Shown here: positions 1 through 6,845 of the stretch, piece after piece
How the letters are laid out: every line of letters begins with the position of its first letter
Position numbering within the stretch: position 1 is the first letter of the stretch
Assembly: GCA_964640065.1 (NCBI GenBank)
Contig: CAZXIE010000070.1
Coordinates: 1-18,740 of the forward strand
Direction: 5' to 3'
Length of the DNA: 18,740 nucleotides
Origin: JAJRXG01 sp964640065
Lineage (GTDB): Bacteria; Bacteroidota; Bacteroidia; Chitinophagales; Saprospiraceae
Program-made: the position numbers and the translations under genes
The notes under the pieces: generated by a model
What the model was told of the DNA's origin: nothing
Seen by the model: the letters and a program-made list of their open reading frames with translations, nothing else
The model's database searches: none

Positions 1-254
1 GAAATCTGATATGATGTCCTGATGGCATCAAAGATGGATGTCATTTGCTGGAGAGTAAGAAGGGATGGTGTCCCACCACCGAGGTAGATAGTCTCTACCG
101 AAGACAGTATGTCCTGCTTGCTCTTTTCTTGTATCTCTTTTACTATAGCACTGACTAGAGGGTCTATTGTTTTGAGATTGGTACTGAAGTGGAAGTTGCA
201 GTAGTGACACGCCTTGCGGCAGTAGGGGATATGTATGTAGATTCCGCCGTTCAA
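1..254 (-). CDS. hemW: HemW-like radical SAM protein (coproporphyrinogen III oxidase-like), 5' part only
   Basis: This is the N-terminal part (about 84 codons) of a radical SAM protein; the rest lies beyond the left edge. The reverse strand reads GGIYIHIPYCRKACHYCNFH, containing the CxxxCxxC cluster motif that binds the [4Fe-4S] cluster. An LGGGTPS motif follows about 40 residues later and is typical of the HemN/HemW family. The cluster motif is followed by N-F rather than a fourth cysteine, which favours HemW, a heme chaperone-like protein, over true HemN. No ATG lies in frame near the start. The best start I can see is TTG at 254, just after the O-methyltransferase stop codon, with no clear ribosome binding site. 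The two genes are probably co-transcribed. Family assignment is solid; the start codon and the HemW versus HemN choice are less so. Confidence 0.85.
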   Translation of the reverse strand, partial: MNGGIYIHIPYCRKACHYCNFHFSTNLKTIDPLVSAIVKEIQEKSKQDILSSVETIYLGGGTPSLLTLQQMTSIFDAIRTSYQI

Positions 255-261
255 AAGATCA

Positions 262-918
262 TTATTTTTTTCGGATGATAGATAGGCCGTCGCGATAGGG
301 GAGAACGAGCACTTCTACTCGTGGATCATCGCACATTCTTTTATTGAACTCATCTACGGAGGTAGCCATTCGATCTTTTTCTTCTTCAAGTACCCGTCCT
401 TTCCAGAGTGTATTATCTGCAAGGATGAGACCACCTGTTCTTACTTTATCAATAACAATGTCAAAAAAGTCCGAGTACTCATGCTTAGCAGCATCTATAA
501 ATACGAGATCGATAGGTCCAGTTATCTCCTTTAATATCGGTTGGGCATCACCAAAACGCATATCGACGCGATCTGAGATGCCGAGCTGTTCGAGATTGTC
601 TAGAATTGTCTTGCGATGCAATTCTTTATTTTCTATGCTGATGATCTTGCCATCTGGACGTAATCCTTCTACGAGACAACCCGTAGCATAGGCGGTGAAA
701 GTACCTATCTCAACTATGAGATCAGGACGAAGTAGATGGCTGAACATACTGAGTAATCTGCCTTGCAACATATCAGAGGCATCCATTCTTTTAACCTGTG
801 TTAGGTTGGTTTTGCGCTCGATATCGTTGAGTTCTTTCCTAGGAGCAGAAGTATGTGACTCACAGTATATCCTAAGTATGGGGTCTAGCTCGAGCCTATA
901 TTCTGTATAATGAGGCAT
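262..918 (-). CDS. SAM-dependent O-methyltransferase (class III, caffeoyl-CoA/catechol OMT-like)
   Basis: A 218-residue methyltransferase of the O-methyltransferase family 3 fold, full length for bacterial members. The SAM-binding glycine-rich motif I is VEIGTFTAYATGCLVEGL at about residues 69-86. The following acidic strand is KIISIENKE, and the metal/substrate region is LVFIDAAKHEYSDFFD (about 138-153), where family members carry the divalent-cation aspartates. The end of the domain has the expected LILADNTLWKGRV segment. By family it should methylate a hydroxyl of a small aromatic or catechol-like substrate in the cytoplasm; the real substrate cannot be read from sequence. It starts at ATG 918, divergent from the TetR gene across 250 bases, and is followed after 7 bases by the HemW-like gene. 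Confidence 0.9.
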   Translation of the reverse strand: MPHYTEYRLELDPILRIYCESHTSAPRKELNDIERKTNLTQVKRMDASDMLQGRLLSMFSHLLRPDLIVEIGTFTAYATGCLVEGLRPDGKIISIENKELHRKTILDNLEQLGISDRVDMRFGDAQPILKEITGPIDLVFIDAAKHEYSDFFDIVIDKVRTGGLILADNTLWKGRVLEEEKDRMATSVDEFNKRMCDDPRVEVLVLPYRDGLSIIRKK

Positions 919-1032
919 TTATATATTTTAATTTTTCATTATATGTTAAGATTGCAAGATAAATGACATTAAGTTGGCATATCGGCATGAATTTTGGCTC
1001 TAATCTGATAACAATTGGTTTTTTTGGGGTAA

Positions 1033-1064
1033 TAAATTTGACCTTGGTCACTTGTGTGATCAGG
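1033..1064 (+). promoter_or_regulatory. Candidate promoter -7 box with overlapping inverted repeat (possible TetR operator)
   Basis: TAAATTTG at 1033-1040 matches the Bacteroidota -7 consensus TAnnTTTG. No good -33 TTG lies at the expected distance; the nearest TTG leaves only 15 bases. Overlapping the -7 box is an inverted repeat TGACC-TT-GGTCA (1039-1050), immediately followed by CTTGTG and the palindrome TGATCA. The cluster lies in the divergent region between the O-methyltransferase and TetR genes, where TetR-family regulators often bind. The arms are short, so this is suggestive only. Confidence 0.3.
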
Positions 1065-1080
1065 GTTTTTTCATTTTGAG

Positions 1081-1094
1081 CATTTACGTAAGTG
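1081..1094 (-). repeat. Copy 1 of the CACTTACGTAAATG motif
   Basis: CATTTACGTAAGTG on the plus strand is the exact reverse complement of CACTTACGTAAATG. It lies about 75 bases upstream of the TetR start codon. The same 13-14 bp word recurs at 1927, 6662 and 10584. Its core TTACGTAA is palindromic, whereas the flanks are not. Confidence 0.6.
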
Positions 1095-1168
1095 AAACTA
1101 GATATATCTCATATACTTCTCGCTCTGTCCTAAAACCACTACAATTGTAGTACTTTACTATCTACCGC

Positions 1169-1834
1169 ATGGATCCCGCAAAAAGGCGAGCAAAAGAACA
1201 CCGTATTATAGATGCAGCCATCCGTATCATGGCCGATCATGGCTATCAGCGTTCTAAGATGGAAGAGATAGCCAAAGAAGCGGGGATCACCAAGGTGACG
1301 CTGTACAGCTACTTCGACTCTAAAGATGCACTGTACTTCGCTGTTATATATCGTGCATTTCAAGCACTAGCCGAAGTATTCTATGACGCAGTAGATCGAC
1401 ATAAGTCTGATTCAGGTTTAGTGTCTACTAAAGCCATATTCGAAAGCTTCTTTGATTTTTGTGAACGCAATTTTCTGTATTCTGAGGCGATGCTAGACTA
1501 CTTCGGTACCATAAGATCGATGTCACTCAAGGCAGTATCTAGTGAAGACAAATCCGCCATCGCTAATAGCTCATACTTTATACGCATCCAGGATATCCAA
1601 AACTTACCACTCAAGCTAACGGCACAAGAAATCGAGCGCGGAAAGAAGGACGGAAGTATCCGAAAGGATGCCGATCCCATGCTACATACGATTCAAGGTT
1701 GGACGATGGTCACAGGTTATATTAAGCTGTTATCTGCGACTGGTTCTAATAACTCTCCTGTACTTAATGTAAACCTACAGTCCCTAAGAGAGCTAAGTCT
1801 TTCTCTTTGCGAGACGGCACTCGCAGCTGAGTGA
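1169..1834 (+). CDS. TetR/AcrR-family transcriptional regulator
   Basis: A 221-residue regulator with the classic TetR N-terminal DNA-binding domain. The start MDPAKRRAKEHRIIDAAIRI is followed by MEEIAKEAGITKVTLYSYFD (about residues 31-50), the helix-turn-helix with its conserved T-LY-YF ending, and then SKDALYFAVI. The remaining 160 residues are a helical ligand-binding and dimerisation domain with no recognisable specificity. It is transcribed divergently from the O-methyltransferase. Downstream, on the same strand, lie a metalloprotease lipoprotein and an acyl-CoA dehydrogenase. TetR proteins near acyl-CoA dehydrogenases are often acyl-CoA-responsive repressors of fatty acid degradation; that is an inference from context. 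An inverted repeat in its own upstream region is a possible autoregulatory site. Confidence 0.92.
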   Translation: MDPAKRRAKEHRIIDAAIRIMADHGYQRSKMEEIAKEAGITKVTLYSYFDSKDALYFAVIYRAFQALAEVFYDAVDRHKSDSGLVSTKAIFESFFDFCERNFLYSEAMLDYFGTIRSMSLKAVSSEDKSAIANSSYFIRIQDIQNLPLKLTAQEIERGKKDGSIRKDADPMLHTIQGWTMVTGYIKLLSATGSNNSPVLNVNLQSLRELSLSLCETALAAE

Positions 1835-1861
1835 ATTTTGGACAGCTCACAATAATGGCCG

Positions 1862-1890
1862 GTTTGTTGTAGTTACTTAATCCAACAAAC
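1862..1890 (+). other. Inverted repeat (8-bp stem) between TetR and lipoprotein genes
   Basis: GTTTGTTG (1862-1869) and CAACAAAC (1883-1890) are perfect reverse complements around a 13-base loop. There is no T-run after the right arm, so it is not a standard terminator. It could be an operator or an mRNA hairpin between the two genes. Confidence 0.35.
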
Positions 1891-1926
1891 AACTATATCC
1901 TATAGACTGATAACTCTACTCTTTCT

Positions 1927-1940
1927 CACTTACGTAAATA
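1927..1940 (+). repeat. Copy 2 of the CACTTACGTAAAT motif
   Basis: CACTTACGTAAATA matches the other copies over 13 of 14 bases. It ends 8 bases before the start codon of the lipoprotein gene, so it would lie in its 5' leader or promoter. Confidence 0.6.
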
Positions 1941-1948
1941 GTTACTCT

Positions 1949-2458
1949 ATGAAAGCGGTAGAATCTATTATCCTGTTTGTATTCCTAGTCTTTTTTGGTG
2001 CTTGTATTGATGAAGATTTATCTGTCATCGAAGAGCAAAGTGTTCAAGAATTCCCTTTAGTTGATGAAGCCTTGTGGTCTCATTTCGTGGCATTTGAAGA
2101 AGCTGCAGAAGAGAGAGGACTTCAGGTAGAACTGAATGCTACGACGATCAGAGGTACGATAGAAGAAATCCATGAAGAAGATATCGCAGGTACGTGTACT
2201 TATGGAGGGAGAACTAACTTTCGCGATGTGGTCATAGACGAATCGTTCTGGGATAACTCTTCATTTCTTGCACGCGAGTACATTGTCTTTCACGAGCTGG
2301 GTCATTGTTTTCTTGGTCGCGATCACGAAGAAGGTTGCTTAGCTAATAGAACCTACACCAGCATCATGAGAAGTGGACTCGGCAACTGCCGTGATAATTA
2401 TAACACCACGACTAGAGAATATTATCTCAATGAACTTTTCGGAGTCTTAGAACCATAA
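1949..2458 (+). CDS. Small lipoprotein with metzincin-like zinc metalloprotease motif
   Basis: A 169-residue predicted lipoprotein. Residues 1-18 form a hydrophobic signal (SIILFVFLVFFGA) ending in a lipobox-like FGAC, with Cys19 the likely lipidated residue, so the protein should be anchored in a membrane outside the cytoplasm. Near the C-terminus is HELGHCFLGRDH (115-126), giving HExxH with a third histidine. The spacing is HExxHxxxGxxH, one residue longer than the classic metzincin motif. About 14 residues later comes TSIM (Met140), resembling the metzincin Met-turn. Four cysteines of the mature domain (83, 120, 130, 147) could form disulfides. I infer a secreted zinc-binding protein or peptidase; the substrate is unknown. 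It follows the TetR gene by 114 bases on the same strand. Confidence 0.82.
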   Translation: MKAVESIILFVFLVFFGACIDEDLSVIEEQSVQEFPLVDEALWSHFVAFEEAAEERGLQVELNATTIRGTIEEIHEEDIAGTCTYGGRTNFRDVVIDESFWDNSSFLAREYIVFHELGHCFLGRDHEEGCLANRTYTSIMRSGLGNCRDNYNTTTREYYLNELFGVLEP

Positions 2459-2540
2459 TTCTGTTGATATTGGCATCTGTGCTTTACTAAAGGTGTAGCC
2501 TTGTCTAATTAGTCATATTCAGCAGATACTCATAGTAATA

Positions 2541-2599
2541 TGGCACTTGTAAGCAGTGTGCCCTGTTCTATTTGGACGTGTTCGCTGCTTAAAGTGCCA
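2541..2599 (+). terminator. Long imperfect hairpin downstream of the lipoprotein gene
   Basis: TGGCACTTGTAAGCAG (2541-2556) pairs with CTGCTTAAAGTGCCA (2585-2599), a 15-bp stem with one bulged G and a loop of 28 bases. The right arm is followed by ATTTTC, a weak T-run. It sits in the 226-base gap between the lipoprotein and acyl-CoA dehydrogenase genes, 85 bases before the latter. It may terminate the TetR-lipoprotein transcript or be a regulatory hairpin; the long loop makes a simple terminator uncertain. Confidence 0.4.
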
Positions 2600-2684
2600 A
2601 TTTTCTAGACGTTTTCCTGACATTATTGGCGTGTATGACAATTAGGATTGATGTAAATTTATACTCAAAGTAAAGTAGAATATC

Positions 2685-4502
2685 ATGGCTGAATATGTAA
2701 GTGTAGACCACCTTAAGTTTTTACTGAGCGAGGTGCACGATATGGAAGACATCTTTGCACTAGAGAGATTTTCGGATTACGATAAGGAGAGTGTTGAGTT
2801 ACTATTAGATTCGGCCAAGGCATGGTCTGATAAAGAACTCTTCCCATACGTAGTGGAGATGGATAGACATGGTGCTAAGTATGATAACGGTACCATCACT
2901 TGTCACCCGCAAGTAGAGCGTGTCCTACAGACTGCTGGAGAGAATGGTTATATCTGTAGCCACTTCGATTATGAAGAGGGTGGATCGCAGATGCCTCATA
3001 TGGCTACCATCGCAGCGAACTTTATAACCACAGCAGCTAACAGTTCAGCAGTGGGATATATCGGCCTTACAGCAGGTGCAGCAGGATTGATTAGATCTTT
3101 TGGTTCAAAAGAACTCTTCGATGCCTATGTACCTAATATGATGGCTGGTAAGTGGGGTGGCACGATGGCTCTCACAGAGCCTCAAGCCGGAAGCTCACTT
3201 TCTGATATTACGACTTCAGCAAAAGATAATGGTGACGGTACTTATTCTATCACTGGTCAAAAGATATTTATCTCCTCTGGAGAGCATCAGTGTGCTGAGA
3301 ATATCGTGCACCTAGTGATAGCTAGACTCGAAGGAGCACCCGCAGGTACCAAGGGCATCTCGCTTTTCGTGGTTCCAAAGAAGAGAATCACAGATTCTGG
3401 ACTTGAGTCTAACGATGTGTTTTGTGCTGGAGAGTTTGAAAAAATGGGTCAGCGCGGATATGTTACGACACACCTAGTATTTGGCGACAAGCAAGACTGC
3501 AAAGGTTATCTAGTAGGAGATGTCAATAAGGGTCTCAAGTATATGTTTCAGATGATGAATGGTGCTCGCCTTGAAGTAGGACTTACGGGTGCAGCTATAG
3601 CTTCTGCTGCATATCAGGCATCACTCCAATATGCTAAGGAGAGACCACAAGGAAGAAAACTGGATGGCTCAGGAGGCAAAAACATCAATGCTGGACAAAC
3701 ATTAATCATCAATCATCCTGATGTACGTAGGATGCTCATGCTACAAAAGGCCGTAGTAGAAGGTAGTGCAAGTCTACTACTCTTATGCGGTAAGTATTTG
3801 GACCTCTCACATCATGTGAAAGATGAGGCCGAGAGAGAGAAGTATCACTTATTACTAGAGTTACTGACACCTATCGCAAAGACCTATCCATCTGAGATGG
3901 GTAATATCTCCATCAGTAATGGGATGCAGGTCTTAGGAGGCTATGGATTTACTACGGACTTCCCTCTAGAGATGTACTATAGAGATGTCCGTATTACCGC
4001 TATATATGAAGGAACTACTGGTATCCAATCTTTAGATCTTCTTGGCAGAAAGATGACAATGCATAATGGCGCAGCAGTCCAGTACCTAGTAGGTGAGATG
4101 AAGAATACCATCGGAGCCGCGATGACCTATGATGAGTTACAACCGCACGCAGAGAAACTTGGTGGATTGATGAAGGAGACTGAGAAAGTATTAGGACACT
4201 TGATGGGATTTGCGATGCAAGGTAAGTTTGAGGAGTTTTTAGCAGATGCGACCATATTCATGGAGTACATGAGTACCATCGTTATCGCATGGCAGTGGCT
4301 GGAGATGGCTACGAAGGCTAAGCAAGCGATCGTAACAGGTAAGACTGTAAGAACTCAGGAGTTTTATGAAGCTCAGATACACACGATGAAGTACTTCTTT
4401 AAGTATGAATTATCTAAGACTCGCGGTCTTTATGAAACTTTATTGGACCCACAGAGATTAACTATAGTGGAAGAAGGAAAAGAAGCAGTAGCTTTCGCCT
4501 AA
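2685..4502 (+). CDS. Acyl-CoA dehydrogenase (long, about 600-residue type with C-terminal extension)
   Basis: A 605-residue flavin-dependent acyl-CoA dehydrogenase, which oxidises an acyl-CoA to the 2-enoyl-CoA and passes electrons to ETF. FAD/substrate segments are visible: MALTEPQAGSSLSDI (about 161-175) and the ITGQKIFISSGEH strand after it. The catalytic base is Glu442 in AIYEGTTGIQSLDLLGRK, the position expected for this family. The protein is about 200 residues longer than short-chain enzymes because of a C-terminal helical domain, as in the DmdC-like group (3-methylmercaptopropionyl-CoA dehydrogenase) and related long-form enzymes. Database tools often label such proteins DmdC, but nothing here proves a sulfur substrate; fatty acyl-CoA is equally likely. 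An SCP2 protein gene follows after 26 bases, probably in the same transcript. Confidence 0.93.
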   Translation: MAEYVSVDHLKFLLSEVHDMEDIFALERFSDYDKESVELLLDSAKAWSDKELFPYVVEMDRHGAKYDNGTITCHPQVERVLQTAGENGYICSHFDYEEGGSQMPHMATIAANFITTAANSSAVGYIGLTAGAAGLIRSFGSKELFDAYVPNMMAGKWGGTMALTEPQAGSSLSDITTSAKDNGDGTYSITGQKIFISSGEHQCAENIVHLVIARLEGAPAGTKGISLFVVPKKRITDSGLESNDVFCAGEFEKMGQRGYVTTHLVFGDKQDCKGYLVGDVNKGLKYMFQMMNGARLEVGLTGAAIASAAYQASLQYAKERPQGRKLDGSGGKNINAGQTLIINHPDVRRMLMLQKAVVEGSASLLLLCGKYLDLSHHVKDEAEREKYHLLLELLTPIAKTYPSEMGNISISNGMQVLGGYGFTTDFPLEMYYRDVRITAIYEGTTGIQSLDLLGRKMTMHNGAAVQYLVGEMKNTIGAAMTYDELQPHAEKLGGLMKETEKVLGHLMGFAMQGKFEEFLADATIFMEYMSTIVIAWQWLEMATKAKQAIVTGKTVRTQEFYEAQIHTMKYFFKYELSKTRGLYETLLDPQRLTIVEEGKEAVAFA

Positions 4503-4528
4503 TTAGATAACTTAAGTAGTAAAGAAAA

Positions 4529-4825
4529 ATGGATATTACAGCAGTCTTAGAAACACTCAACGAAAAAGCATCAGGAGTCGACCCAATAGGTGCTAAACTT
4601 AAAATGAAAGTTGATGAGCATACCATCTTCGTGGATGGTACTGGCGACACGAATGTCGTTACTACAGATGACAACGAAGCGGATTGTACGATCACCACAA
4701 GCCTTGAAACTCTTCAAGGACTTCAAAGTGGGGATGTGAATCCGATGATGGCAGTTATGAGTGGTAAGATCAAGATCTCAGGAGATATGGGATTAGCTAT
4801 GAAGCTTCAGACGCTTATGGCTTAA
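4529..4825 (+). CDS. SCP2 sterol-binding domain protein
   Basis: A 98-residue stand-alone SCP2 domain. Characteristic elements are LKMKVDEHTIFVDGTG, the CTITTSLETLQGLQSGDVNP strand-helix segment, and the C-terminal GKIKISGDMGLAMKLQTL helix, which matches the ending of SCP2 proteins. SCP2 domains bind lipids and fatty acyl-CoAs in a hydrophobic tunnel. Its position just behind an acyl-CoA dehydrogenase supports a role in presenting or buffering acyl-CoA substrates; that is inference. It ends 24 bases before a strong intrinsic terminator, so it is probably the last gene of the transcript. Confidence 0.93.
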   Translation: MDITAVLETLNEKASGVDPIGAKLKMKVDEHTIFVDGTGDTNVVTTDDNEADCTITTSLETLQGLQSGDVNPMMAVMSGKIKISGDMGLAMKLQTLMA

Positions 4826-4849
4826 GAAAATAACATACCTATACTAAAA

Positions 4850-4881
4850 AAGGGCTTCGATTATATCGGAGCCCTTTTTTT
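4850..4881 (+). terminator. Strong intrinsic terminator, probably bidirectional
   Basis: AAGGGCTTCGAT (4850-4861) pairs with ATCGGAGCCCTT (4865-4876) around a TAT loop, a 12-bp stem with one G-T pair. It is followed by a T-run to 4881 and preceded by an A-run, so it can act on both strands. It sits between the SCP2 gene (plus) and the convergent sigma-like gene (minus). Confidence 0.9.
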
Positions 4882-4911
4882 ATGCTTTGTTAAGTTTCTG
4901 TTATTTACGCC

Positions 4912-5223
4912 CTAGTTAGGGTTGTAGTACAGATTTAGTAGCCTTCCGGCGTTCAAATTTTTCTTTGGATTAACCATGATACCGAGGTATGGGAAGAACA
5001 CTGCAAGGTGCCCTTGGCACTTCTCAACATCTCTGTTAATCAATACTTCTGGATCTGTAAAGAAAAGCTTGACAAAGAGTTTTTCAGTTAACTCTTTAGC
5101 TTTCAGTGTGTTATGACAGACATCTAGGGCATGGCTATAAATCCACTGAAAGTGATCAGCATAAAACTGATCCCATGCTTCGATAGTGTTGCCTATTACT
5201 TCTGTTGGTGGTTGGTAACTCAT
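4912..5223 (-). CDS. Small protein resembling ECF sigma factor region 2 only
   Basis: A 103-residue protein. Residues about 14-55 (AWDQFYADHFQWIYSHALDV, then TLKAKELTEKLFVKLFFT) follow the pattern of sigma-70 region 2 in ECF factors: an aromatic-rich first helix (F--Y--H---IY--A), then a helix with the A-EL---LFVKL pattern where sigma factors have A-D--Q--F--L. There is no region 4 helix-turn-helix; the protein ends after a further 45 residues with no recognised motif. The usual acidic DivQ-type signature is altered to KELTEK. I cannot tell whether it is a decayed sigma factor, an anti-sigma-like partner, or unrelated. It lies 120 bases downstream of the PLP decarboxylase on the same strand and converges on the terminator after SCP2. 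Start ATG at 5223 has no clear ribosome binding site. Confidence 0.6.
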   Translation of the reverse strand: MSYQPPTEVIGNTIEAWDQFYADHFQWIYSHALDVCHNTLKAKELTEKLFVKLFFTDPEVLINRDVEKCQGHLAVFFPYLGIMVNPKKNLNAGRLLNLYYNPN

Positions 5224-5343
5224 TATTACCTTGTTTACTATATGAACAATATCTTTGCACCCAGAGTTCGCTCTAACACTGCTCTATATACATCAAGTAT
5301 CAAGCCAATTTAATAGAACTAACCCATTTCACACTAGGGGTTT

Positions 5344-6768
5344 TCATTGATTCAGGGATTTTTCTACTTGTTTTCCGGTAGAAAAAGTGAGATTTATGAG
5401 ATGATCTAAGTCATTTTTTTCAGTAAATGGACTCATAATAGTAATCCGTAGATAAGTTTTTTCGTGGAGTACAGTTTGTACGATATAGTATACTCCTGAC
5501 TCTAGAAGCTTGGCTCGGATGAGGTTATTTACCTCATTAGCATCTGCTCTTCCATCCGGCAGATATCGGAAGCAAACGATATTAGACATAGGCTGATGAG
5601 CTAATTCAAGATTGTCCTTCTTGGCTACCTCATTGGCAAAGTATCGAGTATAATCATATTGCCTGGTGACAAAATCATCGATGACCTGATGTCCATGCAT
5701 CTTCAATAGCGAATATATCTTCACCGACATCATCAACTTCGTAGTCTCATAAGTTCTCTTGGCTAAGAGGTACCACTCTCCATCTGATCTCTTCCAGAGG
5801 TAATCCGCCTTTATCGATAACGCCTTATAAGAATCACTAGGTTGCTTAAACAAGACGGCAGTAGCAAGTGCTGGCGTCATCATCATCTTATGAGCATCTA
5901 TGATGACACTTTGAGCTCTAGACATACCGGATACAACATGGCTATACTTTTCACTCCACGCTGCTGCACCTCCATGCGCTCCATCCACATGCAACCAGAT
6001 GTCATGCTCTTCACACAGATCTGCAAGTGCCTCGAGATCGTCATAGCTGCCTGTGGAAGTCGAGCATGCACATCCGACGATGGCCATGATCTTCTGATCA
6101 GATTCTTGAGCTGAGAATATGCTCTTTTTTAACTTGTCTATATCGATGGTGTAATCAGCTGTTGATGGGATCTTAACAACTTGATCTGTATTCATACCCA
6201 TCGTCATGGCGGCGCGGTCTATACAGAAGTGGGCTTGGTCTGATACAAGGATGACCTCTCTTCCCGTCTGGTTTTCTCCGAGTGAAGCGCGAGCTGCTAG
6301 AAGTGCGGTTAGATTGGCAAGTGTGCCTCCAGAAGTTAGAAAGCCATCACCCTCTTCTTCACCAAAACCTACTTTTTGACAAAACTCCTGGATGACGATT
6401 TTTTCTAGCGCCGTCGCTGCAGCACCCATCTCATAGATGCCCATGCCTGCATTAAGTAATTCGGAGACGAGTCCACTCAAAGAGCTGATAAGGGCTGGCG
6501 CTGATACTTGATGTCCGATATATCTGCGATGATGTGTATGGATGGTCCTACTGATCAGATCTTCATAAAAACCCATGGGACTTTCCATTTCATAGTCAGC
6601 CCAATAAGCATATTCGTCCTCAGGTTCGACATAGGTTATGACCTTGCTATTTCCTTCTTTACACTTACGTAAATGTTGGCCAAGGAAATCAATCAACTGA
6701 TGACCCACCTTCTCAAATGCATCTATATCATAGGCATCGCTTAGGGGCTTTGATAAAGTCTCATTCAT
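5344..6768 (-). CDS. Group II PLP-dependent amino acid decarboxylase
   Basis: A 474-residue pyridoxal-phosphate enzyme of the aromatic-L-amino-acid/glutamate/diaminobutyrate decarboxylase family, full length. Visible motifs: FLTSGGT (143-149, phosphate binding), DQAH with His180 that stacks on the PLP ring, WLHVDGAHGG with Asp262 and His265, and IIDAHKMMMTP with Lys294 as the PLP Schiff-base lysine. The N-terminal helix bundle and the SPMGFYED and YIGHQVSAP segments are also typical. The family removes the alpha-carboxyl group from an amino acid; candidate substrates include aspartate, glutamate, 2,4-diaminobutyrate and aromatic amino acids, and sequence alone does not decide. It is divergent from menC across 77 bases and precedes the sigma-like gene. 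Its coding sequence contains copy 3 of the TTACGTAA motif. Confidence 0.93.
   Translation of the reverse strand: MNETLSKPLSDAYDIDAFEKVGHQLIDFLGQHLRKCKEGNSKVITYVEPEDEYAYWADYEMESPMGFYEDLISRTIHTHHRRYIGHQVSAPALISSLSGLVSELLNAGMGIYEMGAAATALEKIVIQEFCQKVGFGEEEGDGFLTSGGTLANLTALLAARASLGENQTGREVILVSDQAHFCIDRAAMTMGMNTDQVVKIPSTADYTIDIDKLKKSIFSAQESDQKIMAIVGCACSTSTGSYDDLEALADLCEEHDIWLHVDGAHGGAAAWSEKYSHVVSGMSRAQSVIIDAHKMMMTPALATAVLFKQPSDSYKALSIKADYLWKRSDGEWYLLAKRTYETTKLMMSVKIYSLLKMHGHQVIDDFVTRQYDYTRYFANEVAKKDNLELAHQPMSNIVCFRYLPDGRADANEVNNLIRAKLLESGVYYIVQTVLHEKTYLRITIMSPFTEKNDLDHLINLTFSTGKQVEKSLNQ
6662..6675 (+). repeat. Copy 3 of the CACTTACGTAAATG motif
   Basis: An exact 14-base copy, lying inside the decarboxylase coding sequence (minus strand, where it encodes H-L-R-K plus part of the next codon, near residue 32). 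Confidence 0.6.
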
Positions 6769-6831
6769 GTAGCTAATATACTTGTGTGTTTTTCCTTCTC
6801 GTACTGATGATCTATTTTTTAGAGGAGCTGT

Positions 6832-6839
6832 TACTTTTG
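6832..6839 (+). promoter_or_regulatory. Candidate -7 promoter box for the menaquinone gene block
   Basis: TACTTTTG matches TAnnTTTG exactly and ends 6 bases before the menC start codon, so any transcript from it would be nearly leaderless. No -33 TTTG stands at the usual distance (6809-6812 is GATC). The purine-rich AGAGGAG at 6821-6827 is 18 bases from the ATG, too far for a normal ribosome binding site. Confidence 0.25.
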
Positions 6840-6845
6840 TGATCT

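Noticed and set aside
28..210. A 60-codon frame on the minus strand at the left edge
   Set aside because: It is a shifted reading of the HemW-like gene, which shows the CxxxCxxC and LGGGTPS motifs in another frame.
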